A DNA stretch of 64,000 nt, from assembly GCA_958296185.1 (NCBI GenBank), contig CATQIB010000003.1, forward strand, positions 1 through 64,000, given 5' to 3'. The notes beneath the pieces were generated by a model, which searched no databases, had not been told where the DNA came from, and worked only from the letters and a program-made list of their open reading frames with translations. Shown piece by piece: positions 40,124-50,675 of this stretch; within the stretch, counting starts at the first letter, position 1; every line of letters starts with the position of its first letter. The position numbers and the translations under genes are program-made. This stretch comes from an uncultured Mesonia sp. GTDB taxonomy: Bacteria; Bacteroidota; Bacteroidia; Flavobacteriales; Flavobacteriaceae.

Positions 40124-42115
40124 TTAATTATCTATATTTCTAAGTTTCTTTAACTTGGCTTCCCAAGTGCCTAACTCTTGTTTTTTTCTTTCTATGTTTT
40201 TTAAAACTTCTTTAACCAAAGGATTGCTTTCATCTGCATTGGAGAAAAACTGCATATTATTTTCTAGTTGTATGATCTCTTGGTCGGTTTCTTCAATACG
40301 TTTTCTTATAAAAAACTCTTCTTTTCTCAATTTATCTGCACCATCAGCTTGATCTAGAGATTGTAATTTATTCTCGTACTTTAAAAGCTCCGATTCTCGC
40401 TTAGAGATATCTAATTGTTTAAATAGTTGATCTAGGGCTTTATTGAATTTACCTTCAATGTACTTCATTTTAAAAGGTACGTGGCCTAAATCTTTCCAGA
40501 TATTAATTTGCTCTTTAATAAGCTTAAGAGCTTCTTGGTGATCTTGAGGAAGAGTTAAGTTTTTTACCTTTTCAAGTAACTCTTTTTTCTTTTCAAAAGC
40601 CTGCATTTCATCTTTGTTTTCTTCATTTTGCTTTTCGTGAAGCCTATTGAAATAATGGTTGCATGCTTTTTTAAATCTTTTCCAGATTTTATCACTATCT
40701 TTTCTAGGTACGTGTCCTATTTTTTTCCACTCACTTTGAATGCGTTTCATTATGGGAGTGGTTATTTTAAATTCTAAATTATCCTTATTTTCTTCGGCAA
40801 TTTGTACCAGTTCAAGCTTTTTGCTTAAATTCTCATATTGTTCTTTTTTCAAATTCTTATAGAAAGCATTTTTCTTTCTATTAAAAGACCTTACGTTTTC
40901 CTTAAAACGTTTCCAGCTTTCTTCTGCATTTTTTTTAGGTACTTTACCAGCTTTAAAAAACTCATTGCGCAAAGATTCAATTTTTTTTATGTTGGCTTGC
41001 GCTTGTTTATGAGAGGTAATTTCTTCTTGAGCAATATTTTTTATTTTGTCTATTATTTCATTCTTTTTTTCAAGATTTTTCTCACGTGCCTTGTCTAGTT
41101 CTTCAAAATAAGCTTGCCTGTTTTCGTGAATTTTTTTTGTGGCTGCACTAAACCTTTCCCAAATATCTTCTCTATATTCTTTGGCAACAGGCCCTACTTC
41201 TTCTTTCCACATTTTATGTAACATTTGTAGCTCTCTAAACGCTCTATTAATGTTAGTCTCTTGGGTGAGTTCCTCCGCTCTAGCGATCATTTTTAACTTT
41301 TGATCTAAGTTGTGCTTAAAATCTAAATCTCTAAACTCACGGTCTAAATGTAAAAAATCATAAAACACCTCAACGTGATGGTGGTAGGTTCTCCAAATAT
41401 CTTTATAATCTTCTCTAGGTACTGGCCCGGCTTTTTTCCAACGCTCTTGTAATTGTTTGAATGTTGCGAAACTATTATTCATATCGGCACTGTCGCCAAT
41501 CATTCCCTTTAGCTCTTCGATAATGGCCAAGCGCTCTTTAAGATTTTGATTTAAGTTTTTCTTTAACTCTTCATAATGCTTGTTGCGCTGTTCTTTATAC
41601 TTAAAGTAGACCTCGTTAAATCGTTTTTTAGTAGGACTTGAATAATGAAAATCTATAATATTACCGCCTTCTTCTAAGAAATCTTCCTTTTTCTGCTCCA
41701 TTTCTTCATCAAATTTACTATCAAATTCTAATTTGATTTCTTGAACGTGGTCGCGTATAGTTTGAATTTTCTCAGATTTTAAAAGCTCATCCAGCTCCAT
41801 AACTAACTCATTCATAGTCATGGCGTGATAGTCTTTCATTTCAATATCGTGGCGTTTTTGTAAATCTTCATCTTCATTCTCTTCGGCCAAAGTTTCATCT
41901 AACTCATCATGTATTTTATCTGAATCTTTTTCTGGTTCTGAATTATGGTCTGATGTAGCACTGGCTTTAGTCTGAGCGTCAGTCGCTTGCTTCTCCATTT
42001 CTTCTGTATCGCTCCCAGGTGCTGGCATGTTTTGCTGAACATCCTTAGATTTTTCTATGTTTTCTTGATTCTCAGTACTTTCTCGTTTTGCTTCTTTATC
42101 AGACATATTTTTCAA
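40124..42115 (-). CDS. DUF349 repeat protein
   Basis: 663 aa highly charged coiled-coil protein with five tandem repeats of the type RWKKAGPVPREDYKDIWRTY. Confidence 0.85.
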   Translation of the reverse strand: MKNMSDKEAKRESTENQENIEKSKDVQQNMPAPGSDTEEMEKQATDAQTKASATSDHNSEPEKDSDKIHDELDETLAEENEDEDLQKRHDIEMKDYHAMTMNELVMELDELLKSEKIQTIRDHVQEIKLEFDSKFDEEMEQKKEDFLEEGGNIIDFHYSSPTKKRFNEVYFKYKEQRNKHYEELKKNLNQNLKERLAIIEELKGMIGDSADMNNSFATFKQLQERWKKAGPVPREDYKDIWRTYHHHVEVFYDFLHLDREFRDLDFKHNLDQKLKMIARAEELTQETNINRAFRELQMLHKMWKEEVGPVAKEYREDIWERFSAATKKIHENRQAYFEELDKAREKNLEKKNEIIDKIKNIAQEEITSHKQAQANIKKIESLRNEFFKAGKVPKKNAEESWKRFKENVRSFNRKKNAFYKNLKKEQYENLSKKLELVQIAEENKDNLEFKITTPIMKRIQSEWKKIGHVPRKDSDKIWKRFKKACNHYFNRLHEKQNEENKDEMQAFEKKKELLEKVKNLTLPQDHQEALKLIKEQINIWKDLGHVPFKMKYIEGKFNKALDQLFKQLDISKRESELLKYENKLQSLDQADGADKLRKEEFFIRKRIEETDQEIIQLENNMQFFSNADESNPLVKEVLKNIERKKQELGTWEAKLKKLRNIDN

Positions 42116-42246
42116 TGTTTAGGTTCATAAATAATGTGGAAAGATACTATTAAAGGCTTGTTTCTGCAAAAAAAATATAATTTTAAACGGCTTAGTGTAG
42201 TAACTTTTAGCAACTTGAAATACGAGCAAATCTACTAAAGTATTAT

Positions 42247-42972
42247 TTATTCTTGCCAAATAGTCCAAGATCGATTTGCTTGATGAACCAGCATCGCTTG
42301 GCCATTAGCAATTTTTGCTCCTCTTATTTTCCCTTTTGCAAGAAACTCAGTTAATGTAGGGTTGTATACTAAATCGTATAAGAGATGAGTTTTACTTAAG
42401 GCATCATAGGGTATTTTGGGAGATTGTTTAATATCTGGATAAGTACCTAGTGGTGTTGCATTAATTATAAGTTTATGATCAGTAATATTATTTTCGTTTA
42501 AATCTTCATAATTCAATTGACCTTCTTTAGGCGATCTACTTACAAACTTATATTCAATCTCCATAGCTTCAAGAGCATAGGCTACTGCTTTTGAGGCGCC
42601 TCCTGTACCTAATATTAATGCTCGACTGTGATTGCTCTCTAAAATAGGGAATAAGGCTTTCATAAACCCAAAAGCATCTGTGTTGTAACCAATCTTTTTT
42701 TGATCAACTATTTTTACGGTATTCACCGCTTTAATTTTTGCAGCTTCATCAGATAATTCATCTAAATAAGGAATAATACTTTCTTTAAAAGGTATGGTAA
42801 CATTAAATCCGTCGAGGTTATTTTTTGCTAATACAGTGAGCAACTCATCTATCTCGTTTAACTCGAAATTATCATAGGTCCCATCAAAGTTTTCTTGGAC
42901 AAATTTATCTTGAAAAAAAGTTTTAGATTTTGAATACCCAATATCCTTACCAATTAATCCGTATTTTTTCAT
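42247..42972 (-). CDS. aroE: Shikimate dehydrogenase
   Basis: YGLIGKDIGYSKSKTFF, GFNVTIPFKESI, AVNTVKI, NTDAFGF, LGTGGASKAVAYAL. Confidence 0.93.
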   Translation of the reverse strand: MKKYGLIGKDIGYSKSKTFFQDKFVQENFDGTYDNFELNEIDELLTVLAKNNLDGFNVTIPFKESIIPYLDELSDEAAKIKAVNTVKIVDQKKIGYNTDAFGFMKALFPILESNHSRALILGTGGASKAVAYALEAMEIEYKFVSRSPKEGQLNYEDLNENNITDHKLIINATPLGTYPDIKQSPKIPYDALSKTHLLYDLVYNPTLTEFLAKGKIRGAKIANGQAMLVHQANRSWTIWQE

Positions 42973-43991
42973 TATTTTAAATTTTTTGTATTTGCACCGT
43001 AGAGACCCAATCCGTAAACTAAAATTACACCTAAAAAAATAAAAACCACAGCAATATAATTTTGAGTGTCTTGAAAATCAGGCAAGTACCTGTTGTAATT
43101 ATCAATGATAAAATTTCCATTAGCATCTATTAATCGATTGCCTGCGGGATTTGTTTTATAGATTTTTTCTTTCCAAGGCCAAACAACGCCTAAAGATCCC
43201 GTTATAAAGCCTATAATGGTGGCGAAGGTAATGTTTTTATAGTGTTTGAGAACATAACCAAGCAGGTGAGAGAGAGAGACCAACCCAACTACGGAGCCAG
43301 CGGTAAAACTGGTTAGAATTTTTAATAAATGTACGCGTTTTTGATCTTTAAGAAAATCTAAATTTAGCGATGCTAGATCTTTTAAAGTGTCAAAGAGCGC
43401 ATTTACAGAGTCAACCAAGAGCAATACATAATTGCCTACTAGTATTAAGATAAATGACCCCGAAAGTCCTGGTAAGGTCATTCCGGAAACCCCAATAACG
43501 CCACAAAAAAAGACAAACCACAGGTTGTCATTCTCAGTGGCGGGTTCTAACAGACTTATACCACCGCCCACTAATAATCCTAAAATTATAAAGAGCACGT
43601 GGCGGAGAGATTTAACTTTAAAATCTTTTGCTATGTAAAAAATTGAACCGATTATCATACCAAAAAAGCCAGACCACACATATAACTCATAGTGAAGTAA
43701 GAAGTAATCTAATAGTTTGGAAACTGAAAAATAACTAATAACCATTCCTAAGACCAGTAAACCTAAAAACGATGCGTTTACATAATTTAGAAAACTTTTA
43801 TACCGCTTCTTGTAAAGTAAGAGTAGCGCCTTTCGATTGAATTTTTGAAGCGAATAGATAAATTCTTCATAAAAACCTGCTACAAAAGCAACAATACCAC
43901 CAGAGACCCCGGGTACTTTGTTGGCTGCACCCATAGCCAATCCTTTTAAAACTAAAAAGACCTTATCTTTAAAACTTCGCTTATTTTGCAT
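42972..43991 (-). CDS. DUF368 membrane protein
   Basis: GLAMGAANKVPGVSGGIVAFVAGFYEEFI and VSGMTLPGLSGSFILILVGNY signatures. Confidence 0.88.
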   Translation of the reverse strand: MQNKRSFKDKVFLVLKGLAMGAANKVPGVSGGIVAFVAGFYEEFIYSLQKFNRKALLLLYKKRYKSFLNYVNASFLGLLVLGMVISYFSVSKLLDYFLLHYELYVWSGFFGMIIGSIFYIAKDFKVKSLRHVLFIILGLLVGGGISLLEPATENDNLWFVFFCGVIGVSGMTLPGLSGSFILILVGNYVLLLVDSVNALFDTLKDLASLNLDFLKDQKRVHLLKILTSFTAGSVVGLVSLSHLLGYVLKHYKNITFATIIGFITGSLGVVWPWKEKIYKTNPAGNRLIDANGNFIIDNYNRYLPDFQDTQNYIAVVFIFLGVILVYGLGLYGANTKNLK

Positions 43992-44913
43992 TATTGGTTT
44001 GTTTTTTAGCGGCTTTTCTTTCTAAAAACAAGATACTAAAAAATCCAAGAAGCATTAACAATATGCAATTCCATGTTTGTGGCTCACCAATAAAGTTATC
44101 TGGCAGTACAGATTGTTCTGCTAAAACGATTGTTTTCTCTCTAATTGTTATTGAGTCAATGGTGTTTTTCCAAGGCCAAATTTTATTTAATGAACCTGCG
44201 ATAAAACCAGTTAGCAATGCTAAAGTTAAATTTTTATAATGATTAAAAAGCCATTTTAGTACTCTTGAAAAGCTTAGTAATCCCATTATAGCTCCTAGGG
44301 CTACCGCTAATATTCGTTTAAAATCAAAATCGTGAACTGCCTGCGTGATGGTTTGATAGCTACCTAATAATACTAAAATAAAAGCACCACTTATTCCAGG
44401 TAAAATCATGGCGCAAACGGCAAAAGCTCCCGATATAAACAAATACCAATAACTAGTGTTTTGGGTAGCCGGTGGCAAAATGGTTATTCCGTAAGCAATA
44501 CAAACCCCTATAATTAAAGTTGTGAGGGTAGCACCTCGCCAATTTTTTATTTCTTTTCCCACCAATAGTATACTCGCTAGAACCAAGCCGAAGAAGAATG
44601 ACCACACAAGTAGTGGCTCTGTCTTTAACAAGTAATTTGCCAGACGCATAAAGCTAAAAACGCTAACTAAAATTCCTGTTAAGAGGGCTAGAAGAAATCC
44701 ACCATTTAATTTTTTCCAAAAAGACCAAAAACCTTCCGTTTTCCACACTTGAAAAAGCCTTAAATTAACATTGGAAATACTAGAAACAAGTTCTTCATAA
44801 ATTCCAGTGATAAATGCAATTGTACCTCCAGAGACACCGGGTATTGTATCTGCAATTCCCATAGCGATTCCCTTAAGACTGATTTTAAGGTAGTCTTTAG
44901 TGTTTCTACTCAT
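43981..44913 (-). CDS. DUF368 membrane protein (tandem paralogue)
   Basis: GIAMGIADTIPGVSGGTIAFITGIYEELV and VCAMILPGISGAFILVLLGSY. Confidence 0.9.
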   Translation of the reverse strand: MSRNTKDYLKISLKGIAMGIADTIPGVSGGTIAFITGIYEELVSSISNVNLRLFQVWKTEGFWSFWKKLNGGFLLALLTGILVSVFSFMRLANYLLKTEPLLVWSFFFGLVLASILLVGKEIKNWRGATLTTLIIGVCIAYGITILPPATQNTSYWYLFISGAFAVCAMILPGISGAFILVLLGSYQTITQAVHDFDFKRILAVALGAIMGLLSFSRVLKWLFNHYKNLTLALLTGFIAGSLNKIWPWKNTIDSITIREKTIVLAEQSVLPDNFIGEPQTWNCILLMLLGFFSILFLERKAAKKQTNNAK

Positions 44914-44949
44914 AATTTAGTGTTTACTGTGATAAAAGCTTGGAATTGC

Positions 44950-46338
44950 TTATTGATACGATTTAATAATTTCTTGAATACTTGGTCTGTCAAATATCGT
45001 TTTAAATAATGGATATACTACTGGGAGATATTCTTTGTTAATTTCAAGGGCCTTCACGAGGTATTTATAACCTAAGGTTCCATTATTGTTTAAAAAATAA
45101 AGCGCAGCTAACCTATAAATTACCTCCTCGGTTTCAGGATAAAATTCTGCTGCTTTTTTAATTACGCTTAAAGCGGATGCTGTTTCGCCAATTTCAATTA
45201 AGACATCGGCGTGAGAAATCCAAGTTTCTAATTCGTAATTGCCTAATTCTATACTCTGCTTATATCCTTTTTCAGCCTCCTCTAAAAAATTTAGCTTCTG
45301 ATTGATTTTTGCATAAAGTTTCCAATACCGCACATTTTCTTGATCAATTTCGATGGCTTTTTCTATAAAATATAGGGCTTTACGATAATTTTTTTGTCTA
45401 AAGAAAAAATCAGTTATAGCCAGCCAAGCTTTATCGAGTAAAGGATCTTCGGTAGTGGCTTTTTGTAAATAATGAAGGGCAACATCTAGAATATCAAGTT
45501 TTTCATAACATTTCCCTATGCGTAAATAAGCGTAGGCAGAAGGGTCTTCTAATTCTAAAGTAATCTGATAATTTTTTATTGCTTCTCGAATTCTATTCAT
45601 TTTTTCAAGTACCTTGCCCTTTTCAAAGTAGGCCCCCATAAAATATTCATCGGCCAGTAAAGCATAATCAAATGCTTGCAAAGCTTTCTCTAAATTATCT
45701 TCTTTCTTGTAAGCCTTTCCCAATTGGTGCCAGGCTACCTCGCAATACGGATTTTTATCTAAGTAGTTTAGTAAGAATTCAATGGCTTGTTTATTCTCAC
45801 CTAAAACATCAAAACAATAAATTACATTATGCAAAGAAGCATAATCTTCGGGATCATCTTTTAGACAAGCCATATAATGTAATTTAGCATTATCAAAGTC
45901 TTCTTCAAACATATACTCCATAGCTAAAAGAGCGTGAATACCTGAAGAATCTTTTGATAATTTTAGTGCTTTTTTTAGTAGGTGTATCGCTGTTTTATGA
46001 TCATCTCTTTTAGAATAAATATTGGCTTTTTGAATATAAATCTCCTCATTAGAAGGCTCAATTTGTTCTAGTTTATTTAAAATTTGATTGGCGTCACCCA
46101 ATTTATTCTCCATAATACTTACCTCTACCTTAAACAATAAAAGTTGTATAGATTGTGGGTGTTGGTCAAGCCCTAAACGAATAGCTTTTTTAGCTAAAGA
46201 AAGCTTACCCAAGTCAAGGTAATGATGAATAATATTTTCAAATTCAATAGAGTCAAAAAACAAAATATCATTTGTTTTAAGCATCGACTCAAATCGATTG
46301 ATAGAGAAATTAGGTTCTTCGTTATGATTCAAAAACAT
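44950..46338 (-). CDS. Tetratricopeptide repeat protein
   Basis: Successive TPR units (AWHQLGKAYKKEDNLEKALQAFDYALLAD, AYLRIGKCYEKLDILDVALHYLQKATTEDP). Confidence 0.9.
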   Translation of the reverse strand: MFLNHNEEPNFSINRFESMLKTNDILFFDSIEFENIIHHYLDLGKLSLAKKAIRLGLDQHPQSIQLLLFKVEVSIMENKLGDANQILNKLEQIEPSNEEIYIQKANIYSKRDDHKTAIHLLKKALKLSKDSSGIHALLAMEYMFEEDFDNAKLHYMACLKDDPEDYASLHNVIYCFDVLGENKQAIEFLLNYLDKNPYCEVAWHQLGKAYKKEDNLEKALQAFDYALLADEYFMGAYFEKGKVLEKMNRIREAIKNYQITLELEDPSAYAYLRIGKCYEKLDILDVALHYLQKATTEDPLLDKAWLAITDFFFRQKNYRKALYFIEKAIEIDQENVRYWKLYAKINQKLNFLEEAEKGYKQSIELGNYELETWISHADVLIEIGETASALSVIKKAAEFYPETEEVIYRLAALYFLNNNGTLGYKYLVKALEINKEYLPVVYPLFKTIFDRPSIQEIIKSYQ

Positions 46339-46430
46339 AGTTCAAAGCTTGTTAAGCATAAAGTTAAGTCCAAAAAATAATAAAATAAAGGCTTTTAAGT
46401 TATTCTTGTTAACAAAGTAATTAACAAAAC

Positions 46431-47609
46431 TTATACCAGATCATCTAAAATACTTAAGATAATCTTACAGCCTTTTTCAATTTCTTGATGATTAATTGTA
46501 AGTGGAGGAGTTATTCGTACGGCGCGTTTTTCGAATAAAAGCCAAAATAAAATTAGCTTTTCTTTTTGTGCCCTTAAAATCAATTCATTAGCTGTATTTT
46601 CATCTTTCATTATCAATGCTAACATGAGTCCGGTGCCTCGCACTTCTTGTATTAATTCATGTTGCAACAGTGACTTAAAATGCTTTCCTTTCTCTAAAAC
46701 TGCTTTAAGAAATTCTGGTTTTTCTACAATTTTTAAGGTAGCTAAAGATGCTGCTGCTATAAGCGGATTACCGCCAAAAGTAGTTATATGGCCCATTTTT
46801 GGATTGTCGCTAAGTAAATTGATCAATTTGCGCTGCGCAACAAATGCCCCAACGGGTAGGCCGCCAGCCATACCTTTCCCGATTACTAAAATATCGGGTA
46901 CAACATCATACTTTTGAAAAGCAAATAAAAATCCTGTTCTTCCAAATCCTGGTTGTATTTCATCTAAAATCAACAAAGCGCCAACTTCTTCACAACGACT
47001 TTTAACTTCTTTTAGGTAATTGTTCGTGGGTTCTATAATTCCTGCTCCTCCCTGAATGGTTTCCAATATAACCGCAGCTGTATTGGAAGATATTTGATTA
47101 AGTTGATCGGTTTTATTAAACGCAATATGCTTAATTTCTGGAATTAGTGGGTAAAATGGTGCCTTTCGCTCTTCAAAATCCATTAAACTTAGTGCGCCCA
47201 TAGTATTGCCGTGATAAGCGTTTTTGGCTGCGATGATTTCTTTTCTTCCGGTCGCTCTTCGCGCCAATTTAATAGCGCCTTCTATGGCTTCTGTACCACT
47301 GTTTACCAAATAGGTTGAAGCTTGCGGAATAGGTAATAATTGTGCTAAATGTTTGGTGTAATCTACAGCGGGTTTTTGGGCATACTCTCCATATACCATA
47401 ACATGCAAATATTTATCTGCTTGTGTTTTTATGGCTTCTAAAACTTTGGGGTGACAATGGCCAACACTACACGCAGAAACTCCAGCAACAAAATCTAGAT
47501 GAGCCTCATTATTGGTGGTGTAAATGTAGCTGCCTTTGGCATGGCTTATTTCTAATCCAAGTGGGTGCGGAGTGGTTTGAGCTTGATATTTTAGAAAATC
47601 TAAATTCAC
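46431..47609 (-). CDS. Class III aminotransferase (acetylornithine/aspartate aminotransferase family)
   Basis: NSGTEAIEGAIKLARRATGRKEIIAAKNAYHG, LDEIQPGFGRTG, IGKGMAGGLPVGAFVA. Confidence 0.88.
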   Translation of the reverse strand: MNLDFLKYQAQTTPHPLGLEISHAKGSYIYTTNNEAHLDFVAGVSACSVGHCHPKVLEAIKTQADKYLHVMVYGEYAQKPAVDYTKHLAQLLPIPQASTYLVNSGTEAIEGAIKLARRATGRKEIIAAKNAYHGNTMGALSLMDFEERKAPFYPLIPEIKHIAFNKTDQLNQISSNTAAVILETIQGGAGIIEPTNNYLKEVKSRCEEVGALLILDEIQPGFGRTGFLFAFQKYDVVPDILVIGKGMAGGLPVGAFVAQRKLINLLSDNPKMGHITTFGGNPLIAAASLATLKIVEKPEFLKAVLEKGKHFKSLLQHELIQEVRGTGLMLALIMKDENTANELILRAQKEKLILFWLLFEKRAVRITPPLTINHQEIEKGCKIILSILDDLV

Positions 47610-47631
47610 TTATATAACAATTATAATATAA

Positions 47632-49323
47632 TTAATCCTCTTCTTGTTCAGATTCGTATAACAACTTGTCTTCTTCGCGAGGTGTGAGCAATTCTTTATT
47701 CAACCGGGAACTTTCATGAATTTTTTCCTGCTTATCTGTGTCTTTTCCTTTATTGAAGAAATTTGGCTCTTCATTAGATGGTAAGGGTATTCCTTCTATT
47801 TTGGTTAGGGTAGGAGTAGGTTTTCCTCTAAAAAGGTCGTTTTTAGACTCTAAACGCTCATTTCCCCGCCAATTAAACCCTTTAAGTTTACGGGCATTTT
47901 TTGGTAAATCCTCTTCTCTGTAGAGGATTTGTTTCGGGTTTTTGTAATAATAAATCTTGGCAATTTCTTGGTCTTCAAATTCTATTTTAATTGAAGAAGA
48001 AATCACTGTATTTATCCCGATGAGTTGTTGTTTATCATCTCTACTGTAAAATATGGTTTCTGTATTTTTGATAAAGTTAACTTCTTTTAGTTCATCGTTT
48101 TCAAATAACCCAAACATTTCTTTTCCTTTAACTTGATTGTATCCGCCAAGGCTATCTTTTTGAATCATAAAAGCGTTATAAAAGACTTTTAAACTATCGA
48201 GTTTGTTGGTTTTTGGATGATTGAGTAGGTGAATGGTATCTCCGGTTAATTGATTTTCACCAGAAAATACAACTGGTTTCCCCAAAAGTTTTGAGATACC
48301 TAACTGCTCATCTACAACAATAGAATCACATTTCCCGTTCATATCCTTTTTATAAAAACGAGTGTCTCGAAATCCTCTTACAAGACGTTGCTTAGAAGGC
48401 CCAGTAATCATTAAGGTGTCGCTATGTACAAACAAAGTGTCGTTTTCTTGTTTTATTGCACCCAATGCTCTCTTTGTTATAAAAACGGAGTCTTTTTCGC
48501 GGTACACCTCTGCATAATGCCCCGTGAGTATAGAGTGATTAATGGTGTCTGTCACCCGAATGTTATTAGTAGCCGAAGCAAAATTTTTACTTCGGTTAAA
48601 ATAAATGCTATCTCCCTCTAATTTTCTATTCTTATAATTTACGGTAGAATTTTTTACAAAATAGCCTTCATCTTTCTGGGTATCATAAAAACCACGCTCA
48701 CAATAAATTTGGGTTTCTTTTCCAATAATGGTAGAAGGACCATACAAATAGGCGTGTTTGCTTTGTGTAAAGTAGTTTAGTTGACTAGAATTAATGGTGT
48801 ATTCTGGATGATTAACCAGAACATCGTGCAAAAAGCTTAATTTTTCTTGTTCTAAAAAATACCGACCTACTTTACTGGTTATAGTAGTTGCAGAATCCCT
48901 CACAGTTCCTCCACTTCTATAAAAAACTTGTTGTATATCACGTTTAAAAAATAACGTATCGGTAGTGAGTCTGCTGTTTTTCGTTTGTAGGTTTACTTGA
49001 TTGCTAGCAAAGGCAAATTGCGTTTCCCCGTCATACTCGGCATATTTACTGGTTAAGGTAATGGTATCGCCTTGTTTCATCTTTACATTTCCTAGCGCCT
49101 TGAAAAACTGATCTTTTTCATAAAAAATGGCTTGATCACACCAAACATTAATTCCTTCGTGAGTGAAAAATACCTGATTGTCTACTTTACTAAAGAGTAG
49201 GGCACCGGGGTATTTATCTTCATCGGTTATAGTTCTATCGCTGGTATAATCAATTTTGTTTTCTTGTGCATAGCCAATGGTTATGTATGCAAATAATATC
49301 AAAAAGAGAAATGAATTTTTCAA
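47632..49323 (-). CDS. OstA/LptA-like protein
   Basis: Signal peptide; repeats of beta-jellyroll type segments (DTITLTSKYAEYDGETQFAFASNQV, SRLTTDTLFF). Confidence 0.8.
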   Translation of the reverse strand: MKNSFLFLILFAYITIGYAQENKIDYTSDRTITDEDKYPGALLFSKVDNQVFFTHEGINVWCDQAIFYEKDQFFKALGNVKMKQGDTITLTSKYAEYDGETQFAFASNQVNLQTKNSRLTTDTLFFKRDIQQVFYRSGGTVRDSATTITSKVGRYFLEQEKLSFLHDVLVNHPEYTINSSQLNYFTQSKHAYLYGPSTIIGKETQIYCERGFYDTQKDEGYFVKNSTVNYKNRKLEGDSIYFNRSKNFASATNNIRVTDTINHSILTGHYAEVYREKDSVFITKRALGAIKQENDTLFVHSDTLMITGPSKQRLVRGFRDTRFYKKDMNGKCDSIVVDEQLGISKLLGKPVVFSGENQLTGDTIHLLNHPKTNKLDSLKVFYNAFMIQKDSLGGYNQVKGKEMFGLFENDELKEVNFIKNTETIFYSRDDKQQLIGINTVISSSIKIEFEDQEIAKIYYYKNPKQILYREEDLPKNARKLKGFNWRGNERLESKNDLFRGKPTPTLTKIEGIPLPSNEEPNFFNKGKDTDKQEKIHESSRLNKELLTPREEDKLLYESEQEED

Positions 49324-49355
49324 GTTTTAAAGTGTTTCAAAAATTTTCTATTGGC

Positions 49356-49390
49356 AAAAAACGCTCCAATTTTTATTTGAAGCGTTTTTT
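49356..49390. terminator. Intrinsic terminator downstream of purA
   Basis: AAAAAACGCT...AGCGTTTTTT. Confidence 0.7.
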
Positions 49391-49395
49391 ATTTC

Positions 49396-50667
49396 TTAGC
49401 GTATAATAGTCTGTTTTCTATCTGGTCCTACCGAAACAATTTTTATAGGGACTTGTATAAAATCTTCAATATACTCGATATACCTTTTAAAATTATCAGG
49501 AAAATCCTCCTCCTTATTTATTTGGGTTAAATCTTCTTTCCATCCAGGTAAAGTCTCATAAATTGGTTCAAGACTGTCGTCTTCGATGGTGTATGGAAAA
49601 TGTTGTATTTTTTCACCTTGATAAGAATAAGCTGTACAAATTTTAAGTTCCTCAAATCCGCTTAACACGTCGCCTTTCATCATCATAAGTTGGGTAACCC
49701 CATTAACTTGTACTGCATATTTTAAAGCAATTAAATCTAACCAACCACATCTTCTTGGCCGACCAGTTGTAGCTCCAAACTCTCTACCTACTTTTGCCAT
49801 TTTTTCACCATTTTCGTCAAAAAGTTCTGTAGGGAAGGGGCCGCTACCAACTCGGGTGGTGTAGGCTTTAAAAATACCCATAACCTCCTGAATCTTGTTT
49901 GGGGCCACGCCTAGACCGGTGCAGGCGCCAGCAGCCGTTGTATTACTTGAGGTAACGAATGGATAGGTACCAAAGTCAATATCTAATAGAGAACCTTGAG
50001 CACCTTCGGCCAAAATAGTTTTTCCAGATTGTTGAGCTTGATAAATATACTCTTCAGAGTCTATGAACTGCAGTTCTTTTAGTCGTTCTACGGCTGTAAA
50101 AAATTCAGTTTCGAGCTCTTCTAAATTATATTGAATGTCAACATCATAAAACGAAATCATCGCTTCGTGCTTATCGGCCAATTGTCTATATTTTTCTTTC
50201 CAATTATTGAGTTCTAAATCTCCTATACGCAAACCGTTTCTCCCGGTTTTATCCATATAAGTTGGTCCGATTCCCTTTAATGTAGAACCTATTTTAGCCT
50301 TACCCTTGGCGGTTTCTGAAGCTGCGTCAAGCAAACGGTGTGTTGGTAAAATGATATGTGCCTTTCTCGAAATCAATAAACTTTTTCTAAGATCAAGATC
50401 AAATTGACTTAGGTTGTCGAGTTCTTTTTTAAAAATTACAGGGTCAATCACTACACCGTTACCCACTAAATTTATAGTGTTGGGGTGAAATATACCAGAA
50501 GGTATAGTGTGCAATACGTGTTTAATACCATCAAACTCTAAAGTGTGCCCAGCATTTGGCCCACCTTGAAAACGAGCAATGATATCATAATTTGAGGTAA
50601 GTACATCAACAATTTTTCCTTTGCCTTCGTCTCCCCATTGAAGTCCTAATAGCAAGTCTACTGCCAT
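49396..50667 (-). CDS. purA: Adenylosuccinate synthetase
   Basis: LLLGLQWGDEGKGKIVD, GGPNAGHT, EGAQGSLLDIDFGTYPFVTSSN. Confidence 0.97.
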   Translation of the reverse strand: MAVDLLLGLQWGDEGKGKIVDVLTSNYDIIARFQGGPNAGHTLEFDGIKHVLHTIPSGIFHPNTINLVGNGVVIDPVIFKKELDNLSQFDLDLRKSLLISRKAHIILPTHRLLDAASETAKGKAKIGSTLKGIGPTYMDKTGRNGLRIGDLELNNWKEKYRQLADKHEAMISFYDVDIQYNLEELETEFFTAVERLKELQFIDSEEYIYQAQQSGKTILAEGAQGSLLDIDFGTYPFVTSSNTTAAGACTGLGVAPNKIQEVMGIFKAYTTRVGSGPFPTELFDENGEKMAKVGREFGATTGRPRRCGWLDLIALKYAVQVNGVTQLMMMKGDVLSGFEELKICTAYSYQGEKIQHFPYTIEDDSLEPIYETLPGWKEDLTQINKEEDFPDNFKRYIEYIEDFIQVPIKIVSVGPDRKQTIIR

Positions 50668-50675
50668 AAAATTTG

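Noticed and set aside
46431-47609. Calling this argD within an arginine cluster
   Set aside because: No other arginine biosynthesis genes lie nearby and class III aminotransferases are hard to assign to substrate by sequence; left as family-level call.
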